Shown: positions 26,207 through 35,413 of the stretch, piece by piece
How the letters are laid out: each line of letters opens with the position of its first letter
Numbering within the stretch: position 1 is the stretch's first letter
NCBI RefSeq assembly: GCF_000245815.1
Contig: NZ_JH601103.1
Coordinates: 1,420,726-1,484,725 of the forward strand
Direction of reading: 5' to 3'
Length of the DNA stretch: 64,000 nt
Source: Dolosigranulum pigrum ATCC 51524
Lineage (GTDB): Bacteria > Bacillota > Bacilli > Lactobacillales > Carnobacteriaceae_A
Program-made: the position numbers and the translations under genes
The notes under the pieces: generated by a model
The model's database searches: none
What the model was told of the DNA's origin: nothing
Seen by the model: only the letters and a program-made list of their open reading frames with translations

Positions 26207-27796
26207 TTAGATAGTCATGTGTGCGCCTGGTCCGAGTGGGATACCGAGTGCGTACCAGATGAGTAGCACAACACTCCACACTGCTAGGAAAGCAAGCGAG
26301 TATGTTAACATGGTTGAGATTAAAGTCCCAATTCCTGAATCTTTGTCATAACGCTTCATAAAGATAAGAATCATCGGGAAGTACGTCATGAGTGGCGAGA
26401 TGATGTTCGTCGTTGAGTCAGCTACACGATATGCAATCTGCGTCATCTCAGGTGTAATTCCTAAGTTGTAGAACATTGGGACGAAGATTGGAGCTAGAAT
26501 GGCCCATTTCGCTGAAGCTGATCCCATGAAAAGGTTAATAAATGCTACTAGTAAAATAAATACAAAAATTAATAATGGACCACCGAAGCCTGCATTTTGT
26601 AAGAAATTCGCTCCAGAAATGGAGATGATTTTTCCTAAGTTTGAGTAATTGAAGTAGTTGATTAATTGTGCAGCGAAGAAAGCTAAGACAATGTAACCAC
26701 TCATTGAACCCATAGCCTCTTTCATTCCTTCAACAAAATCATTGGAATCCTTGATCTTACCGACTGAAACACCGTACGTAATACCGGGAATTGTGAATAG
26801 TAAGAAAATAGCTGTCATTAAACCTGTGCTTAAGAACGGATTAATACTCATCTCACCCGTCGATTCCTCAATTGCTTGGAAGAACCCACTCCCAGGCAAA
26901 CCGAGATCAAACATTAAGTACGCCATAATAACTGCATAGATTAATAGAGAAATACCAGCTAATTTTAATGCTCGAGCTTCTTCGGAAGTAATATCTTCTT
27001 GGTCTGGTTTATAATTGCCGTTGTATTCACCCAATCTTGGTTCGATGATTTTATCTGTTACCCAAGCACCGACAATAGTTAGAATAAAGGTCGAGGCAAT
27101 TAAGAAGTACCAGTTGGCTGTCACTGCCACATCATAATTAAGATTCGCTGAAGCAAGTGCTTCGTTAGTTAGTCCTTGCAAGAGAGCATCGGTAGGACCC
27201 ACTAGTAAGTTCGCAGAAAATCCACCAGACACACCAGCAAATGCGGCCGCTAATCCAGCAATTGGATGACGCCCTGCTCCCGCAAAAATAATCGCTCCTA
27301 AAGGTACTACCACAACATATCCCACATCGGATGCGATATTCGAGTTAATTCCAGCAAATACAATCGCAGCTGATAGTAACATCGGTGGTACATTTTCCAA
27401 TAGTTTCTTCATTGAAGTACTGATCAGACCGGTCCATTCAGCAATTCCAACCCCCAGCATAGCTACCAAAACTGTACCAAGTGGCGCAAATCCCGTAAAG
27501 TTAGATACTAAATTATTAAATATATAATTAATTCCTTCACGCGATAGTAAGGATTCTGCGACCACAATACTATCTTCTTGTGCGACACTATCAAAATAAG
27601 ATAATTCAAAATTCATAGCACTTAAAATAGCTGATACGGCAATAACAATCGCAGCTAACACAATAAAGATAACAACCGGATGTGGGAGTTTATTCCCTAC
27701 ACGTTCAATCCATCCAAAAAAACCAGATGAGTTCTCTTGACTGGTTTCCTGAGTATCCATCTCAGAGTTTGATTTTTTTCTTTCATCTTTTGTCAT
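26207..27796 (-). CDS. AbgT-family transporter
   Basis: 529 aa, standard for AbgT proteins, with about 11-13 membrane segments spread from residue 35 to the C-terminus. Family blocks seen include GFIERVGNKLPHP-like (here GWIERVGNKLPHP), PLGTVLVAMLGVGIAEWTGL (in part), FAGINSNIASDVGYVVV and SASAKWAILAPIFVPM. Members import p-aminobenzoyl-glutamate or export p-aminobenzoate/sulfonamides; which applies here cannot be told. The first 30 residues are hydrophilic and cytoplasmic. It has its own promoter and terminator, with no folate gene beside it. Confidence 0.88.
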   Translation of the reverse strand: MTKDERKKSNSEMDTQETSQENSSGFFGWIERVGNKLPHPVVIFIVLAAIVIAVSAILSAMNFELSYFDSVAQEDSIVVAESLLSREGINYIFNNLVSNFTGFAPLGTVLVAMLGVGIAEWTGLISTSMKKLLENVPPMLLSAAIVFAGINSNIASDVGYVVVVPLGAIIFAGAGRHPIAGLAAAFAGVSGGFSANLLVGPTDALLQGLTNEALASANLNYDVAVTANWYFLIASTFILTIVGAWVTDKIIEPRLGEYNGNYKPDQEDITSEEARALKLAGISLLIYAVIMAYLMFDLGLPGSGFFQAIEESTGEMSINPFLSTGLMTAIFLLFTIPGITYGVSVGKIKDSNDFVEGMKEAMGSMSGYIVLAFFAAQLINYFNYSNLGKIISISGANFLQNAGFGGPLLIFVFILLVAFINLFMGSASAKWAILAPIFVPMFYNLGITPEMTQIAYRVADSTTNIISPLMTYFPMILIFMKRYDKDSGIGTLISTMLTYSLAFLAVWSVVLLIWYALGIPLGPGAHMTI

Positions 27797-27827
27797 ACTT
27801 ACGTCCTCCTTTTATAATATCTTTCTA

Positions 27828-27856
27828 ATTTTACTACGATAGATTACTTATTTCAA
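27828..27856 (-). promoter_or_regulatory. AbgT-family gene promoter
   Basis: On the minus strand TTGAAA (27851-27856), 17-bp spacer, TAAAAT (27828-27833), about 30 bp before the ATG. Confidence 0.7.
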
Positions 27857-28024
27857 GCCTATTCTAAAAAGTAAACGATTTTATTTTGAATAAAGTGCTT
27901 TCTAGCGGTGGAAAAATAGATATTGTCTCGTTTTATACGTTTTTCACTGTTATTTTAAGAGCTGTTGACTCTCTCTATTCGTGAAATGTGCTACAATAAG
28001 AATACATTATGAAAGGAGATTGTT

Positions 28025-28858
28025 ATGATCAAGATTGGTTTAACGGGATGGTCCGATCATCCTACTATTCAACGAAGCACACACAAATTAGAAGATTATG
28101 CGATGCATTTCCCTATTGTCGAAATGGATACGAGTTTTTACGCCATTCCACCTGAGAAAAATATTTTAAGTTGGATGGAGACCACGCCTGATATTTTCCA
28201 ATTCATTCCGAAAGCTTATAGTGGGATGACAGGCCATCGCCAAGGGATGAATGAATTTTCTTCTATTCAAGAAATGTTCGATCAGTTCAAATATGCCTTC
28301 AATCCACTGATTGCTCAAGGAAGGATTGCTTGTTTCCTCTTCCAATTCCCACCGACATTTGAGTGTACAAAAGCATCAGTTCATTATTTAAGACAAGTAC
28401 GAGAATGGATGGGTGAATTAAAGGTCGCGGTTGAGTTCCGCCATCCAAGTTGGTTTAGTGAAGCATTCAAAGATAAAACATTAGAGTTCTTAGAAGCAAA
28501 TCATTTCATTCATGTGATAGTTGATCAACCACAAACTCCTGCCAATAGTGTGCCGTTCATCCCAGAAGTCACCCATTCTACTTCAACCATGATGAGATTA
28601 CATGGCCGGAATTATCGAGGATGGTTGGGAGAAGAGGTCGATGATTGGCGGAAAGAACGGACGCTGTATCATTATTCTACTGATGAACTCACTGATTTAG
28701 CACAGACGGTGAAACAATTAGATGCCGAAACACGTGATATGTTCATTATCTTTAATAATAATTCAGGCGGGCATGCTGCACCAAATGCGAAAGAACTAAA
28801 ACGCTTATTAGGCATTGAATACACCCACTTAGGGCCACAACAGACACAGCTTTTCTAA
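28025..28858 (+). CDS. DUF72 domain protein (YecE family)
   Basis: 277 aa, typical of the DUF72 family, a TIM-barrel-like fold of unknown function. Visible family blocks: KIGLTGWSDH at the N-terminus, FPIVEMDTSFYAIP, FRHPSWF near 140, and MFIIFNNNSGGHAAPNA near the C-terminus. No enzymatic role is established for the family, and I do not assign one. An AAAGGAG lies before the ATG, and an extended -10 (TGCTACAAT) ends at 27996. It stands alone, upstream of glmS, with no shared transcript evident. Confidence 0.85.
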   Translation: MIKIGLTGWSDHPTIQRSTHKLEDYAMHFPIVEMDTSFYAIPPEKNILSWMETTPDIFQFIPKAYSGMTGHRQGMNEFSSIQEMFDQFKYAFNPLIAQGRIACFLFQFPPTFECTKASVHYLRQVREWMGELKVAVEFRHPSWFSEAFKDKTLEFLEANHFIHVIVDQPQTPANSVPFIPEVTHSTSTMMRLHGRNYRGWLGEEVDDWRKERTLYHYSTDELTDLAQTVKQLDAETRDMFIIFNNNSGGHAAPNAKELKRLLGIEYTHLGPQQTQLF

Positions 28859-28905
28859 CGATGTAGGATATTTATGATGCTTTTATGATAAATTCATGAT
28901 TAGTC

Positions 28906-28934
28906 TTGACATCCGGAAGAACTTTCTATAATCT
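28906..28934 (+). promoter_or_regulatory. glmS promoter
   Basis: Consensus TTGACA at 28906-28911; the -10 is TATAAT at 28927-28932 (15-bp spacer) or TAATCT at 28929-28934 (17-bp spacer). The leader that follows has repeated GAAAGT half-sites. Confidence 0.7.
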
Positions 28935-28955
28935 TTAATATGTAGTAAAATAACA

Positions 28956-28967
28956 GAAAGTACTTTC
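28956..28967. promoter_or_regulatory. Palindrome in the glmS leader, possible operator
   Basis: Perfect 12-bp palindrome GAAAGTACTTTC. Further half-sites lie at 28921-28926, 28979-28984 and 28995-29000. No known regulator motif is recognised with confidence. Confidence 0.4.
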
Positions 28968-29010
28968 AATATTTGAGTGAAAGTCATTAAAACAGAAAGT
29001 TGGAATATGT

Positions 29011-30825
29011 ATGTGTGGAATTGTTGGGTATATTGGCCCAAGAACGGCTCAAGATATCTTACTGAATGGATTAGAAACGTTAGAATATCGTGGTTATGAC
29101 TCAGCTGGTATCTTTGCCATGAACCAGGCTGGAGATGGTGAATTAGCAAAAGTTAAAGGACGTATTGCTGATTTAAGAAGCCATGTTGATGCTGAGGCGA
29201 TGACGGATAAGACGATGGGAATCGGACACACGCGATGGGCTACACACGGCTCACCGACTGCTGAGAATGCTCATCCTCATCAATCAACTAGTGAACGCTT
29301 TACCTTAGTGCATAATGGTGTAATTGATAATTTCAATCAATTAAAAACAACTTACTTAGACCAAGTAACATTCCAATCTGAAACAGATACAGAAGTGATC
29401 GTTCAACTAATTGCTTACTTTGTCGAAGAAAAAGGATTAGCAACTGCAGAAGCGTTCAAAGAAACACTTAAATGTTTAGAGGGCTCGTATGCTGTTGCCT
29501 TAATCGATCGTGAACAACCCGATACCTTATTTGCTGCCAAAAATAAATCCCCGCTGTTACTCGGTGTGGGGGCTGATTTTAATGTGATCTCTTCTGACGC
29601 GATTGCTATGATTAAAGAGACGTCTGAATTTATTGAATTAAAAGATGGTGAACTGGCTGAATTGACGCGGGAAGCCATTCGAATCGAAACGCTCGACGGT
29701 GAAGCGATTCAGCGTGATTCATTTACAGCGGATATTGATTTCTCTGACTTGGGTAAAGGAACTTACGCTCATTATATGCTGAAGGAAATTAATGAACAGC
29801 CTGCTGTTATTCGTAACTTACTCAGTCATTATATTGCTGAAGATGCTTCCTTTAAAATCGATGAGCAACTCCTTATGCAACTTCAGGCGAGTGATCGGAT
29901 TTATATTATCGCTGCTGGAACAAGTTATCATGCTGGATTAGTGGGTAAGCATTTGTTCGAAAAAATTGCGGGGATTCCAACTGAAGTTCATGTAGCGAGT
30001 GAATTTGCCTATAATCCTCCTCTCTTAGCCAACAAGCCATTCTTTATCTATATTTCCCAATCAGGTGAAACAGCTGATAGTCGCCAAGTCTTAGTCCAGA
30101 CCACTGAACAAGGCTACCCCTCACTAACTATTACAAATGTGAAGGGGTCTACACTTTCACGAGAAGCAGACAATACCTTATTGCTCCAAGCGGGTCCTGA
30201 GATCGCCGTAGCCTCAACTAAAGCCTACACTGCACAAATTGGCCTACTGAGTATCCTAGCCGCAGCTTATCGCAATTATATTGGTCAAGAACAGATTATT
30301 GACATCCAGGGAGAACTTAGCTTAGTTGCCACAGCGATGGAGACCGTTATTAATGATCACGATGTCTTTAAAGCAATCGCGCAAGCTTCTCTTGCTCCAC
30401 ATCCACGTGCTTTCTTCATTGGACGAGGGCTAGATTATCACGTTGTCCTAGAAGCAGCCCTTAAACTGAAAGAAATCTCTTATATCCAAACAGAAGGCTG
30501 GGCTTCCGGTGAATTAAAACATGGAACGATTGCTTTAATTGAAGATGATGTGCCCGTTATCTCAATTATTACCGATCAGCGAACAGCCTTGCTAGCGCGC
30601 AGTAATGCCCATGAAGTGTTATCGCGCGGAGCAACGTCACTTATTATTGCTATGGATGGATTAGATGAAACAGAGGATGCTTATGTATTACCTCACGTTC
30701 ACGAAACTCTCACACCACTTGTCTCTGTTATTGCTAGCCAGTTGCTTGCTTACTACACAGCTCTTGAGTTAGGTAACGATATCGATAAACCACGTAACCT
30801 GGCTAAATCGGTCACTGTTGAATAA
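29011..30825 (+). CDS. glmS: Glutamine--fructose-6-phosphate aminotransferase (isomerizing)
   Basis: 604 aa. N-terminal glutaminase domain with nucleophile Cys2 (MCGIVGYIG), EYRGYDSAG and GHTRWATHG; then two SIS sugar-isomerase domains with SGETADS and the C-terminal KSVTVE, whose lysine (about 599) opens the sugar. It makes glucosamine-6-phosphate, the first committed step to cell-wall amino sugars. The ATG at 29011 is fixed by the catalytic Cys2; the ribosome site before it (GTTGG) is weak. I see no glmS ribozyme in the 150-bp leader. Confidence 0.97.
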   Translation: MCGIVGYIGPRTAQDILLNGLETLEYRGYDSAGIFAMNQAGDGELAKVKGRIADLRSHVDAEAMTDKTMGIGHTRWATHGSPTAENAHPHQSTSERFTLVHNGVIDNFNQLKTTYLDQVTFQSETDTEVIVQLIAYFVEEKGLATAEAFKETLKCLEGSYAVALIDREQPDTLFAAKNKSPLLLGVGADFNVISSDAIAMIKETSEFIELKDGELAELTREAIRIETLDGEAIQRDSFTADIDFSDLGKGTYAHYMLKEINEQPAVIRNLLSHYIAEDASFKIDEQLLMQLQASDRIYIIAAGTSYHAGLVGKHLFEKIAGIPTEVHVASEFAYNPPLLANKPFFIYISQSGETADSRQVLVQTTEQGYPSLTITNVKGSTLSREADNTLLLQAGPEIAVASTKAYTAQIGLLSILAAAYRNYIGQEQIIDIQGELSLVATAMETVINDHDVFKAIAQASLAPHPRAFFIGRGLDYHVVLEAALKLKEISYIQTEGWASGELKHGTIALIEDDVPVISIITDQRTALLARSNAHEVLSRGATSLIIAMDGLDETEDAYVLPHVHETLTPLVSVIASQLLAYYTALELGNDIDKPRNLAKSVTVE

Positions 30826-30833
30826 TCCAGTCC

Positions 30834-30872
30834 AAAAAGGTCTCTCCACATTGATGCGAGCGACCTTTTTTT
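30834..30872 (+). terminator. glmS terminator
   Basis: Arms AAAAAGGTCTCTC and GAGCGACCTTTTT pair with one mismatch and are followed by further T residues. Confidence 0.85.
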
Positions 30873-30875
30873 GTA

Positions 30876-30912
30876 CACAAAAAAACATCCCGAACTTAGA
30901 TTGCTCGAGATG
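30876..30912 (-). terminator. Terminator of the oligopeptide transporter operon
   Basis: Arms 30886-30893 and 30905-30912 with one mismatch; on the minus strand it is followed by seven T residues. Confidence 0.75.
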
Positions 30913-30938
30913 CTTTCAGTTTTGTTATTAAAAATGGG

Positions 30939-31898
30939 TTAACCGCGTCGTTGTTTCGCATCAACTGAACGCTTGAGGACTTGTCCCATGTAGTTAATAC
31001 ATAACATTAAGACAAGAATTGTCAAGGTTGCTGGTAACCAAACCCATGGACGTAATTCAATGTTTTCTGGTGATGTCGCTGCACTGACTAATCGTCCTAA
31101 TGTTGGTACGTGAGGTGGAAGTCCAAATCCGAGGTAAGTCAGACCTGTTTCCACCCCGATATTAGCTGCATAGGATAAGATTAATTGAATCATAATTAAT
31201 GATGCTAAGTTTGGTAACAATTCTTTTACCATAATGCGCCATGTTGGTGTTCCCATTGTTTTAGAAGCACTGATGTAGTCTAGTTCCCCTTCTGACAAGG
31301 CACGCGAACGTGTTGTACGAACGAAGCCGGTCCAAGCAAAAATACTCATAATAAACACGAATGCTCCAATGGTGACATCACGGACCACAACAACGAACAC
31401 AATAATAATCATCAATCGTGGTAAAATCATGACGAAATCGGTAATCCGCATAATAATGTTATCGACCAATCCACCGTAGTATCCGGCAATAACACCTAGA
31501 ATAATCCCAATAACAGCCATAATTGTGGTAACCATTACTCCAATTAAGAGTGAGTTCCCTGTTCCAATAATTAATTGGTGAAGTACGTCACGTCCCCCTT
31601 GGTCAGCTCCAAGTAAATAAGTGCTCTCGCCACTCCAAGCTTCTGCTAATAAGCTCCAAGAGAATGGTTCTGGTTTTTTGAATCGATTTAAAATGTTAAC
31701 TTGCATAATTTCAGCCGCATCTACACGTAAATTCCATAACACAATGATTAAAACAACAAGCATGAAGATAATCAAGGCTCCCAATGCTACTTTATCGCGT
31801 AGAAATTCTCGCACAATAATTTGGAATCCCATCGCACGATCAGGTTTTTTCTCAATATCTTCTGAGACAGCTTCCATTTGATCTAATTGTTCACTCAT
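30939..31898 (-). CDS. oppC: Oligopeptide ABC transporter permease OppC
   Basis: 319 aa. A cytoplasmic N-terminus of about 30 residues, one membrane helix (about 37-57), a long external loop, then a five-helix transport domain. The EAA loop that contacts the ATPases is at EGELDYISASKTMGTP...IMVKELLPN. It pairs with OppB to form the channel for peptides. Last gene of the operon, 26 bp after oppB. Whether the substrate is peptides, or a related ligand such as nickel, cannot be settled without the binding protein. Confidence 0.88.
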   Translation of the reverse strand: MSEQLDQMEAVSEDIEKKPDRAMGFQIIVREFLRDKVALGALIIFMLVVLIIVLWNLRVDAAEIMQVNILNRFKKPEPFSWSLLAEAWSGESTYLLGADQGGRDVLHQLIIGTGNSLLIGVMVTTIMAVIGIILGVIAGYYGGLVDNIIMRITDFVMILPRLMIIIVFVVVVRDVTIGAFVFIMSIFAWTGFVRTTRSRALSEGELDYISASKTMGTPTWRIMVKELLPNLASLIMIQLILSYAANIGVETGLTYLGFGLPPHVPTLGRLVSAATSPENIELRPWVWLPATLTILVLMLCINYMGQVLKRSVDAKQRRG

Positions 31899-31924
31899 AA
31901 GTCCCTTCCTTTCTATCGCGTCAT

Positions 31925-32887
31925 CTAGTCAATTCGAATTCGTGGATCGACAAGACTCATAATAATATCAGATATCAATGATGAAATAATTGAGATCACA
32001 CCGTACAATAAGACAAGTGTAATAACAACTGGGTAATCTCGACCGTTAATTGAGCCTAAGAATAATGTTCCCATTCCACTGTACGTGAAAATTTGTTCGA
32101 TAAAGATTGATCCACTTAATAATCCGACGATAACAAATCCGATTGATGAAGCAATTGGTAAGAATGCATTTCTGAAAATATGTTTAGAATATACTTTACC
32201 AATTGGGACACCTTTTGATCGAGCAGTACGCACGTAATCGCGACTCTTCGCATCGATAACTTCACTACGCAAGATTTGCGTAACACCAACTGTTCCAAGA
32301 ACTCCTCCAGTAAAGCCTGGTAGAATTAGGCGATAAATCATATCTTTATAATACGCCCATGTGCCTGGTTCTAGACGAATATCAACTGTTCCACCTGTTG
32401 GGAACCAACCTAATTGGTAACCAAAAATAAATAACATAAGTAAAGCTAATACAAAGGTTGGAATAGCGTAACTGATGTAGTTGTAGAGTAAAACGAAACG
32501 ATCGAACCATGAATCATCATAGCGTCCAGATAACAAACCAAATGGCAAGGCAATAGCGTAAGCAAAGAATAATGATACAAAACCTAGACGAATAGAGTTA
32601 ATTGCTCGCGCTCCAATAATTCGGCTAACGGGTACTTTATACGTGAAGCTTCGCCCGAAGTCCCCTTTTAAAGCATTCGTAATCCAATCGAAGTAACGAA
32701 CAGGTAGCGGGTCATTTAAGCCCATCTGTTCACGTAATTCTTCTAATCGTGCAGGGTCAATATTCGGATCAATCAACCCAGTCAATGCATCTCCCGGCAT
32801 AAATTCGGCAACAACGAATACTAATATACTCAAAAGTAAAATTTGAGGAATCATAATTAACAATCGTCGTACAACTGTTTTCCACAT
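31925..32887 (-). CDS. oppB: Oligopeptide ABC transporter permease OppB
   Basis: 320 aa, six membrane helices. The N-terminus WKTVVRRLLIMIPQILLLS and the motif MPGDAL are typical of the DppB/OppB family; the EAA loop reads AKSRDYVRTARSKGVP. It lies three bases after oppF, has an AGGAGG site, and precedes oppC. Confidence 0.9.
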   Translation of the reverse strand: MWKTVVRRLLIMIPQILLLSILVFVVAEFMPGDALTGLIDPNIDPARLEELREQMGLNDPLPVRYFDWITNALKGDFGRSFTYKVPVSRIIGARAINSIRLGFVSLFFAYAIALPFGLLSGRYDDSWFDRFVLLYNYISYAIPTFVLALLMLFIFGYQLGWFPTGGTVDIRLEPGTWAYYKDMIYRLILPGFTGGVLGTVGVTQILRSEVIDAKSRDYVRTARSKGVPIGKVYSKHIFRNAFLPIASSIGFVIVGLLSGSIFIEQIFTYSGMGTLFLGSINGRDYPVVITLVLLYGVISIISSLISDIIMSLVDPRIRID

Positions 32888-32889
32888 AA

Positions 32890-33876
32890 TTAATGTCCTC
32901 CTTTTTCAAATCGAGTCGAAGGATTATCTCGGTGGCCATCTGGGTTGAAAGCAACTTGATGTCCTTCCTCAAAGTCTTGCAAATCATAAACACGACCGTT
33001 TTCATCGTAGTAGCCTGTTTGTTCTTTTTGGTAGACTTCTTCTACGCGACGTCTCTCAGCTTTATGTGCTTCTCTGACACTTGGATCCATATCTGGAATA
33101 GCTGATAATAGACGCTTAGTATAAATATGCTGCGGATTAGTATAAACTTTTTCTTTAACTCCTTGTTCAACGAAGCGTCCTTTGTGCATAATCGCTAAAT
33201 TATCTGACATATGTTTTACCACACCTAAGTCGTGTGAAATAAATAAATAACTTAATTCGAACTCTTCTTGAATTCGTTTCATAAAGTTAAGTACTTGCGC
33301 TTGAACAGATAAGTCAAGGGCCGAAGTAGGCTCATCGGCAATAATTAATTGTGGGTTACTAGCCACTGCTCGCGCTACTCCGATACGTTGGCGCTGTCCA
33401 CCTGAGAATTCATGTGGGTAGCGGTATAATACTTCTTCACGCATCCCAACAATCTCAAGTAATTCGATTACCTTGCGCTTCTCTTCGTCGTGTGTGTAGT
33501 TAAAGTAGTTACGCATTGGCTCAGCAATTACATCTTTAATCCGTTTTTTCGGGTTTAATGAAGATGTTGAATCTTGGAAAATCATTTGAACATCTTTATT
33601 ATAATCCGCATATTCTTTTTTCAGACTTCTTGCTTTACCTGTAACATCTTTTCCATTATAGAAGATTTTTCCTGATGTAATCGGCTCTAATCCAATCAAC
33701 GCTTTTCCGATAGTTGATTTCCCTGAACCCGATTCTCCAACTAATCCATAAGTTTTTCCACTATCAATCTCAAGTGAAACACCATCGACGGCTTTCACAT
33801 AATCTTGAATTGTATTAAAGATTCCCCCACGGATTGGGTAATGCACTTTCAAATCTCTTAATTCAATTAAACTCAT
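32890..33876 (-). CDS. oppF: Oligopeptide ABC transporter ATP-binding protein OppF
   Basis: 328 aa. Walker A GESGSGKST, Q-loop MIFQDSTSSLNPKK, signature FSGGQRQR, Walker B LIIADEPTSALD and the H-loop FISHDLGVV are present. The C-terminal extension carries the oligopeptide/dipeptide family tail, followed by an acidic stretch of about 60 residues that is somewhat longer than usual. Its ATG overlaps the oppD stop by four bases (ATGA). It forms the ATPase heterodimer with OppD. Confidence 0.92.
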   Translation of the reverse strand: MSLIELRDLKVHYPIRGGIFNTIQDYVKAVDGVSLEIDSGKTYGLVGESGSGKSTIGKALIGLEPITSGKIFYNGKDVTGKARSLKKEYADYNKDVQMIFQDSTSSLNPKKRIKDVIAEPMRNYFNYTHDEEKRKVIELLEIVGMREEVLYRYPHEFSGGQRQRIGVARAVASNPQLIIADEPTSALDLSVQAQVLNFMKRIQEEFELSYLFISHDLGVVKHMSDNLAIMHKGRFVEQGVKEKVYTNPQHIYTKRLLSAIPDMDPSVREAHKAERRRVEEVYQKEQTGYYDENGRVYDLQDFEEGHQVAFNPDGHRDNPSTRFEKGGH

Positions 33877-34880
33877 GCCTTATTCTCCTCTCCTGGGAAA
33901 TAGAAATGTTTCCAAGAATTACCTCGTACTTTGTGCCCTGGTGCAATTTCAGTCAATTGTGGATCATCATCGAAAGCATCATCATTCATCCATGGAATAC
34001 GATCCTTGAAGCGATCTCCCGTACGCGGTAAGTTCTGAAGTGACGGCACTGTTCCGTGAATAACGTGCAATTCTTCTCCATCTGCCAACTCATGTGGTAC
34101 AGATTTCAAGAGTGATCTTGTGTATGGGTGTTTTGGATTAGCAAATAATTCCTCAACCGGTGCTTCTTCAACGATTTGACCAGCATACATAACCGCAACG
34201 CGATCGGCTGTTTCAGCCACAACACCTAAATCGTGTGTAATTAAAATAATTCCGTTATGTGTTTCTTCTTGGATATCATTCATCAGGTCCAAAATTTGCG
34301 CTTGAATCGTTACATCAAGAGCAGTTGTTGGCTCATCTGCAATTAAAATAGGTGGCTTATTCGCCAAAGCAATCGCAATAACAACACGTTGACGCATCCC
34401 ACCTGATAGTTCATGTGGATAAGCTTTCATTACTTGTTCCGGTCGCGGAATACCTACCTGATTCAAGAGTTCTAATACGCGCGCTTTACGCTGTTCTTCA
34501 TTCATATCTGTATGGTAAAGTAATGATTCCGCAATCTGCTTGTAAACCGTCATAACTGGGTTTAGAGTTCCGAGTGGATCTTGGAAAATCATCCCAATAT
34601 CATTACCTCTAATTTTATTGTATAATTTTTCATTTAATTTATTCAGATCGTAGTCTTGGTAAATAATCTCGCCTTCAACGCGAGTATTCAATGGGTCATG
34701 TAAACCAATGATCGCCGTAGCTAAGGTTGATTTCCCACTTCCAGATTCACCTACGATAGCTAGAATTTCATCTTTTTCAAGCGTTAATGAAACATCATCA
34801 ACTGCATTGTAAAATTTATCGCCGTATCGGAAGCCAACCGACAAATTATTAATTTCTAATAAGCTTTTTTCAACAGCCAT
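33873..34880 (-). CDS. oppD: Oligopeptide ABC transporter ATP-binding protein OppD
   Basis: 335 aa. Walker A GESGSGKST, Q-loop MIFQDPLGTLNPV, signature LSGGMRQR, Walker B LIADEPTTALD and a C-terminal family tail (HPYTRSLLKSVP). The LSGGMRQR form is usual for OppD/DppD. First gene of the operon, preceded by AGGAGG and a candidate promoter at 34944-34971. No substrate-binding protein gene accompanies the four genes. Confidence 0.92.
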   Translation of the reverse strand: MAVEKSLLEINNLSVGFRYGDKFYNAVDDVSLTLEKDEILAIVGESGSGKSTLATAIIGLHDPLNTRVEGEIIYQDYDLNKLNEKLYNKIRGNDIGMIFQDPLGTLNPVMTVYKQIAESLLYHTDMNEEQRKARVLELLNQVGIPRPEQVMKAYPHELSGGMRQRVVIAIALANKPPILIADEPTTALDVTIQAQILDLMNDIQEETHNGIILITHDLGVVAETADRVAVMYAGQIVEEAPVEELFANPKHPYTRSLLKSVPHELADGEELHVIHGTVPSLQNLPRTGDRFKDRIPWMNDDAFDDDPQLTEIAPGHKVRGNSWKHFYFPGEENKA

Positions 34881-34943
34881 ACTAAACCTCCTAATATAAT
34901 CTTTCTGATTAAACGTCCCTTAAATAAAAAGTACGTTAGTTCT

Positions 34944-34971
34944 ATTTTAAAGTAATAGTCTAAAATTTCAA
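34944..34971 (-). promoter_or_regulatory. Candidate opp operon promoter
   Basis: On the minus strand TTGAAA (34966-34971), 16-bp spacer, TAAAAT (34944-34949). Confidence 0.5.
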
Positions 34972-35027
34972 GTCTTTTTTTAAACTTAATTTAATTTCAT
35001 CTCATGATATGGATTAATTAGGAGATG

Positions 35028-35267
35028 TTATTGTTGGCTCATGACATAATCAACAGCTTTCCCCACTGTAGTGAGATTTTCTGCATCTTCATCAGGGATT
35101 TCGCGACCAAATTGATCTTCCATTTCCATCACCAATTCAACAATTTCTAAAGAATCTGCTCCTAGATCATCTTGAAAAGTGGTATCCCGTGTAATTTTAT
35201 CCTCATCAACACCGAGCTGATCAACAATAATGGTTCTGATTTTATCAAATACTTGTTGTTCGTTCAT
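35028..35267 (-). CDS. acpP: Acyl carrier protein
   Basis: 79 aa, strongly acidic. Ser39 in LGADSLEIVEL is the 4'-phosphopantetheine attachment site. It carries growing acyl chains in fatty acid synthesis and delivers them to PlsX. AGGAGGGG precedes the ATG. It lies 146 bp after plsX; that gap is AT-rich and may hold its own promoter, but none is clear. A second ACP elsewhere in the fab cluster is usual for lactic acid bacteria. Confidence 0.95.
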   Translation of the reverse strand: MNEQQVFDKIRTIIVDQLGVDEDKITRDTTFQDDLGADSLEIVELVMEMEDQFGREIPDEDAENLTTVGKAVDYVMSQQ

Positions 35268-35413
35268 CGTTACCCCTCCTATAAGGTTTATTTATGAGTA
35301 AGTTACATTAATTTATTAATCTTTTTGCAACTTTACACTTATTTATTCTTACTTTAACATTTTAACGCATACGTTTCTGTTTTACTAGCCTATTTTTTTA
35401 ATTTTCACAAAAT

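Noticed and set aside
28861..29010. glmS ribozyme upstream of glmS
   Set aside because: The 150-bp region has no recognisable ribozyme core and is too short after the promoter.
34995..35026. acpP terminator (CATCTC/GAGATG)
   Set aside because: Only six base pairs with an 18-base loop and no T-run on the minus strand.
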